Below are positions 60,526-64,000 of a stretch of 64,000 nt of DNA, piece after piece; within the stretch, counting starts at the first letter, position 1, and each line of letters begins with the position of its first letter. The translations under genes and the position numbers were made by a program. The DNA is taken from NCBI GenBank assembly GCA_029255685.2, contig CM055312.2:24894203-24958202 (forward strand). Reading direction: 5' to 3'. The stretch is from Silene conica. Taxonomy: Eukaryota > Streptophyta > Magnoliopsida > Caryophyllales > Caryophyllaceae. Below the pieces are notes generated by a model. The model was not told the origin of the DNA. It worked only from the letters and a program-made list of their open reading frames with translations, and searched no databases.

Positions 60526-60747
60526 TGTATATTTCAAGTCACTTAGGTAGTAAATACATACTTGTGAATTTATTAGTGGGGAAAGAGTTTGGTAACAATT
60601 TCTTTATGTTCTTCGAATACATATGTGAAATAAATACAAATTTATTTCACATTGTGTATTTGAAGAACTTAAGGGAATTGCTGCCAAATTTTTTTTCCCC
60701 ACTAATAAATTCACAATTATGTATTTGCTAGTGACTTAAAATATACA
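60526..60747. repeat. Long imperfect foldback (about 110-bp arms)
   Basis: The left arm (TGTATATTTCAAGTCACT, then GTGAATTTATTAGTGGGGAAA, 60526-60635) is the reverse complement, at roughly 80%, of the right arm (60640-60747), with only a few unpaired bases at the centre. It lies about 160 bases before the transposase start codon. It could be a MITE or a small-RNA hairpin. Confidence 0.8.
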
Positions 60748-60910
60748 TTGATGGGTTTAGGTTGGAGTGATAAGGACCCAATTGAAATCTTTAAGTACAT
60801 ATATTGACTTGAATTCTTAGCTTGAACTTATTATTTGTTGAATTCTTATTGAATTGAAATTATTGTTGTATGTGTGTTTGGTTTAATTATTATATATTAT
60901 CTAGATTAAA

Positions 60911-63871
60911 ATGAAGAGATTTGAACGTAGTTGGATGTACGAAGAAAGAGTAGATAAGAAGAAACGTCCTAATGCTAGATTTGTAAAGGGAGTTCGTGGG
61001 TTTATTGAATTTGCTAGATGTTCAGAATCATATGATTTCGAACAACGCAAACTTAGGTGTCCTTGTACTAAATGTAAAAACTTCAAATATTTACCTGAGG
61101 TAGAAGTAGAAGAACATCTTATTACGAATGAGTTTTTTCCAAACTATTACAACTGGATATCACATGGGGAAAAATACTCTTCTGATCCCGAACACTCTTC
61201 TGAACCCGAGAACCCATATAGAGAAATGGTACTTGATGCCTTTGAGTCGAATGTTTTCACTAATCCCGATCGTGTACCTATAATCGAGGAAGAAGATCCA
61301 AACCCAAAAGCCAAAGCCTTTTTTGATATGCTAAGGGACTCCGAGAAAACCTTATATGAGGGGAGCAGAATGTCATTGTTGCAAGTTGCATCGAGGATAG
61401 TAACGTTAAAATGTGAGTACAATATGCCGTTTAAAGCGGTTGACAGTATTGCTACTTTAATTGAAGATGTTATACCCGATAATAACATTATGACCCGTAA
61501 TTTTTACAATACCAAAAAAGTGGTCAAAGGTCTTCAGCTTCCACATGAAAAGATTGACGCATGTCCTGGAGGATGTATGCTTTTTTGGAAAGATGATGCG
61601 TTGCTAACCAAATGTAAGAAATGTCAAAGGGATAGATATGAGACAAGTGAGGGAAATATTATCTTGAAGGGAAAAAAGGGTAAGAAGAGTGGAAAAACAA
61701 AGAAACCAATATCATTACACCCATTAATTTATCTTCCCCTAGCTCCAAGACTTCAAAGGTTATATGCCACGAAAAATATTGCCAACCAAATGAGATGGCA
61801 CAAAGAAAACCCCCGTACACCAGGAAAGATGTGTCACCCGAGTGACGGAGAGGAGTGGAAGCGTTTTGATAGTTTGTATCCTGATTTTGCCGAGGAACCT
61901 CGCAATGTGAGACTTGGCTTATGTGCGGATGGGTTTGACCCTTTTGGTCAATTTGGTAGACCGTACTCGTGTTGGCCTGTAATGCTTACACCGTACAACT
62001 TACCTCCTTGGCTATGTTCCAAAAGACAATTTATTTTCCTCTCACTACTTATTCCCGGTCCTCACAACCCAAAAAATAACTTGGATGTCTATTTACAACT
62101 GTTGGTGGAAGAACTGAAGTATCTGTGGGAAGTCGGTGTCGAAACATTTGATGTGTCCAAGAAGCAAAACTTCCAACTAAGAGCTTCATTGCTGTGGACT
62201 GTAAGTGATTTCCCTGTGTACGGTATGCTATCAGGCTGGGCAACAGCGGGGCTAATGGCATGCCCTTATTGCATGGATAATAGCAAAGCATTTTACCTCC
62301 CTAATTCTAAAAAGATTAGTTGGTTTGATTGCCATAGATGCTTCTTACCGGATGGGCATTTCCATAGAAAGAACAAAAAAGCCTTCTTAAAAGGAAAGGA
62401 GGTGCTTGAGGATGCTCCGGATAGACTCCCAGGTGATGCAGTTTGGGAGGCTATACGTGAATTGCCATCTACCAACGATGGGACTGAAGAAGAATTTAGA
62501 GAGCTAAAAAAGAAAAAGAGTGGTTGGTTTAAAAGAAGTATTTTTTGGGACCTACCCTATTGGAAAACAAAGTTGATCAGACACAATTTGGATGTGATGC
62601 ACATAGAGAAGAATTTCTTTGAGCTACTTATTCATACGATTATGGATGTTAAAGGAAAGACACGTGACAATATTGGCTCAAGAATAGAATTGACAAAATT
62701 TTGTGATCGTCCTAAACTTTACATTCGTAGGGATGGGTCAATGCCAAAAGCACCATTTACCCTTGACAAAGCTCAAAGAAAGATATTGTGCGATTGGGTA
62801 AAAGACTTGAAGTTTCCCGATGGCTAGGCCTCAGATTTCAGCCGTTGTGTTGATTTAAAAGAATTGAAGTTAAGAGGGTTGAAAAGTCATGACTGTCATG
62901 TTTTCATGGAGCGCTTGTTACCAGTGGCTTTGAAAAATTTACTCCCGACCACCGTTTGGAATGCAGTTACAGAAATTAGTCAATTTTTCAGAGACTTGTG
63001 TTCTTCCACGATATCAGTTGATGACATGATTCGTTTGGAAGACCAAATTCCAGAAATTTTGTGTAAACTTGAGATGATATTTCCGCCTTCTTGTTTCAAT
63101 TCGATGGAGCATCTATCCAGTCATTTGCCATATGAAGCTAAAGTTGGTGGACCCGTTCAGTATAGGTGGATGTATCCTTTCGAAAGGTTTCTTAATCATG
63201 TGAAAAAGAAAATTGGTAATAAAGCTCGTCTGGAAGGTTCTATTTGCAATGCATATCTAACGGAAGAAATTGCCAATTTTTGCTCTTTTTACTTTGAAAA
63301 ACATATTGACACCAAAGCAAAAGACTTGAACATTGAAGAAGCGGATGAGTTAGATACAAGTATACCCAAGTGTTTTCATGTGCAAGATGATGAAGAGTGT
63401 TCTTCTGCTGGGGGAACAAGATTTCTGGATGACAAGGAGTATAATCGTGCTCACCTTTATGTCCTATCTAATTGTGAGGTTTTGGAGCCATATGAAGCAA
63501 AATTTGTGACAGATTTCATGACTGAACACCCTAATGTTAAAAGAGAGGATGTTTGGAGTAAACACGAGGATCAGTTTCCAGGTTGGTTTCGAAAGCATGT
63601 AGTTAAGCTAAATATCCAAGATGATGTGGTTAGATGCTTGGCTTTGGGTCCTTCTCGAAAGGTTGTCACGTGGAAGCATTATTTAGTTAATGGTTTTAAG
63701 TTTCACACATTCGACTACGGGAAAAGTAAGGCTAAATGCAACTATGGCGTTACTATTTCTTCTCTTGATGGCAACGACTATTATGAGATATTAGATCTCT
63801 TCCTTGAGACACATGCCAAAAAGGGAAGGAAAGGGTTCGTCTTCATAAATGCAAGAGATCGCGAATTATAT
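60911..63871 (+). CDS. TNP2-type CACTA transposase, long exon, one in-frame TAG
   Basis: This cuts and moves the CACTA element in the nucleus. The start fits the family: MKRFERSWMY opens the transposase-associated domain (about residues 1-90, with its CPCTKCKN zinc-type cysteines). The TNP2 transposase domain follows, with blocks CPGGCMLFWKD, LGLCADGFDPFG (near residue 335), NLDVYLQLLVEELKYLW, ACPYCMD and NLDVMHIEKN (near residue 560). Then comes DUF4218 (QFFRDLCSSTISVDDM.. to YRWMYPFERFL) and the start of DUF4216 (NYGVTI). A TAG at 62825-62827 interrupts an otherwise continuous frame between DLKFPDG and ASDFSRCVDLKE, where relatives usually have tyrosine. The exon ends at 63871 (GAATTATAT/GTAAGT); the next begins at 63979 (GTAG/GAAACATTTC) and leaves the window. 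Probably a recently silenced copy, unless the stop is a sequencing error. Confidence 0.85.
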
Positions 63872-63978
63872 GTAAGTGTTATTGTATAAAGTATTTAAAA
63901 AATGATTTATAATCAATGATTTATTTATATGTAAGTGTTATTGTATATATTATTCATAATGTTTCATTTTTTTTGTAG
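63872..63978 (+). other. Intron of the CACTA transposase gene
   Basis: GTAAGT to TTTTTTGTAG, 107 bases and AT-rich. A 22-bp copy of the exon/intron junction (ATATGTAAGTGTTATTGTATA) recurs 60 bases downstream at about 63928-63949, giving a second possible 5' splice site. Confidence 0.7.
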
Positions 63979-64000
63979 GAAACATTTCTTAAACGAAAGA

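Larger units (their letters stand above)
59248..64000 (+). mobile_element. CACTA (En/Spm) transposon, 5' part
   Basis: Starts CACTACAAGAATTACCCC at 59248 with TAA before it (possible 3-bp duplication; the other end is outside the window). Subterminal repeats, a repeat-rich leader, a foldback and the TNP2 transposase gene follow. The element runs past the window end. Apart from one in-frame stop in the transposase it looks well preserved. Confidence 0.85.

Overview
This is plant nuclear DNA made almost entirely of transposable elements. No ordinary host gene, rRNA gene, tRNA gene or CRISPR array could be supported. The evidence for a flowering plant is: Cassandra-type 5S-bearing TRIMs, Copia and Gypsy LTR elements primed by tRNA-iMet or by a TGGCGCCGTTG-type site, CACTA/En-Spm genes with introns, tRNA-derived SINEs, and long AT-rich spacers. 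The species cannot be read from the sequence; a Caryophyllales genome such as Silene is only a guess.

Left part (1-10131): a broken Copia element (1-3683), a solo Copia LTR (3689-5174, target duplication CTAGT) sitting in a Helitron terminus, then the 5' part of an En/Spm-type gene. That gene is split by a 3.8-kb Mutator-like element (6233-9997, 9-bp duplication) and again by the large nest that follows.

Centre (10132-35735): a nested block. The outer element is an old non-coding Gypsy (chromovirus-like) derivative with 2.6-kb LTRs and the duplication ATATG. Its left LTR is interrupted by a very young, minus-strand, non-coding LTR element arranged LTR-internal-LTR-internal-LTR (11233-30006, 18.8 kb) inside a single CTGCC duplication. 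Each internal region carries the same non-autonomous CACTA element, which itself holds a 5S-like fragment and a SINE. The En/Spm-type (Ptta/DUF8039) gene resumes at 35750-37684.

Right-centre (37696-59040): layers of Athila/Tat-like Gypsy elements on the minus strand. An outer copy (LTR 38017-40305) carries a Cassandra TRIM and a probable Helitron with SINEs. A complete-ended inner copy (45219-53153, duplication GTAAA) lies inside it and carries a second TRIM and a hAT-type MITE. A related solo LTR (54213-55570), Copia LTR pieces and Athila pol remains follow. These Gypsy LTRs share two striking features: a cluster of CTCGATCGAG palindromes, and, next to it, a TATA-like box centred in an inverted repeat.

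Right end (59248-64000): the 5' part of a CACTA transposon running off the window, with subterminal repeats, a tandem-repeat leader, a 222-bp foldback, and a TNP2 transposase gene whose long first exon has one in-frame TAG.

Relative order of events: the En/Spm gene came before the MULE and the outer Gypsy; the outer Gypsy (LTRs roughly 8% apart by eye) came before the tandem LTR element (copies about 0.2% apart by eye); the CACTA was already inside that element before it was duplicated. All identities and counts are by-eye estimates.
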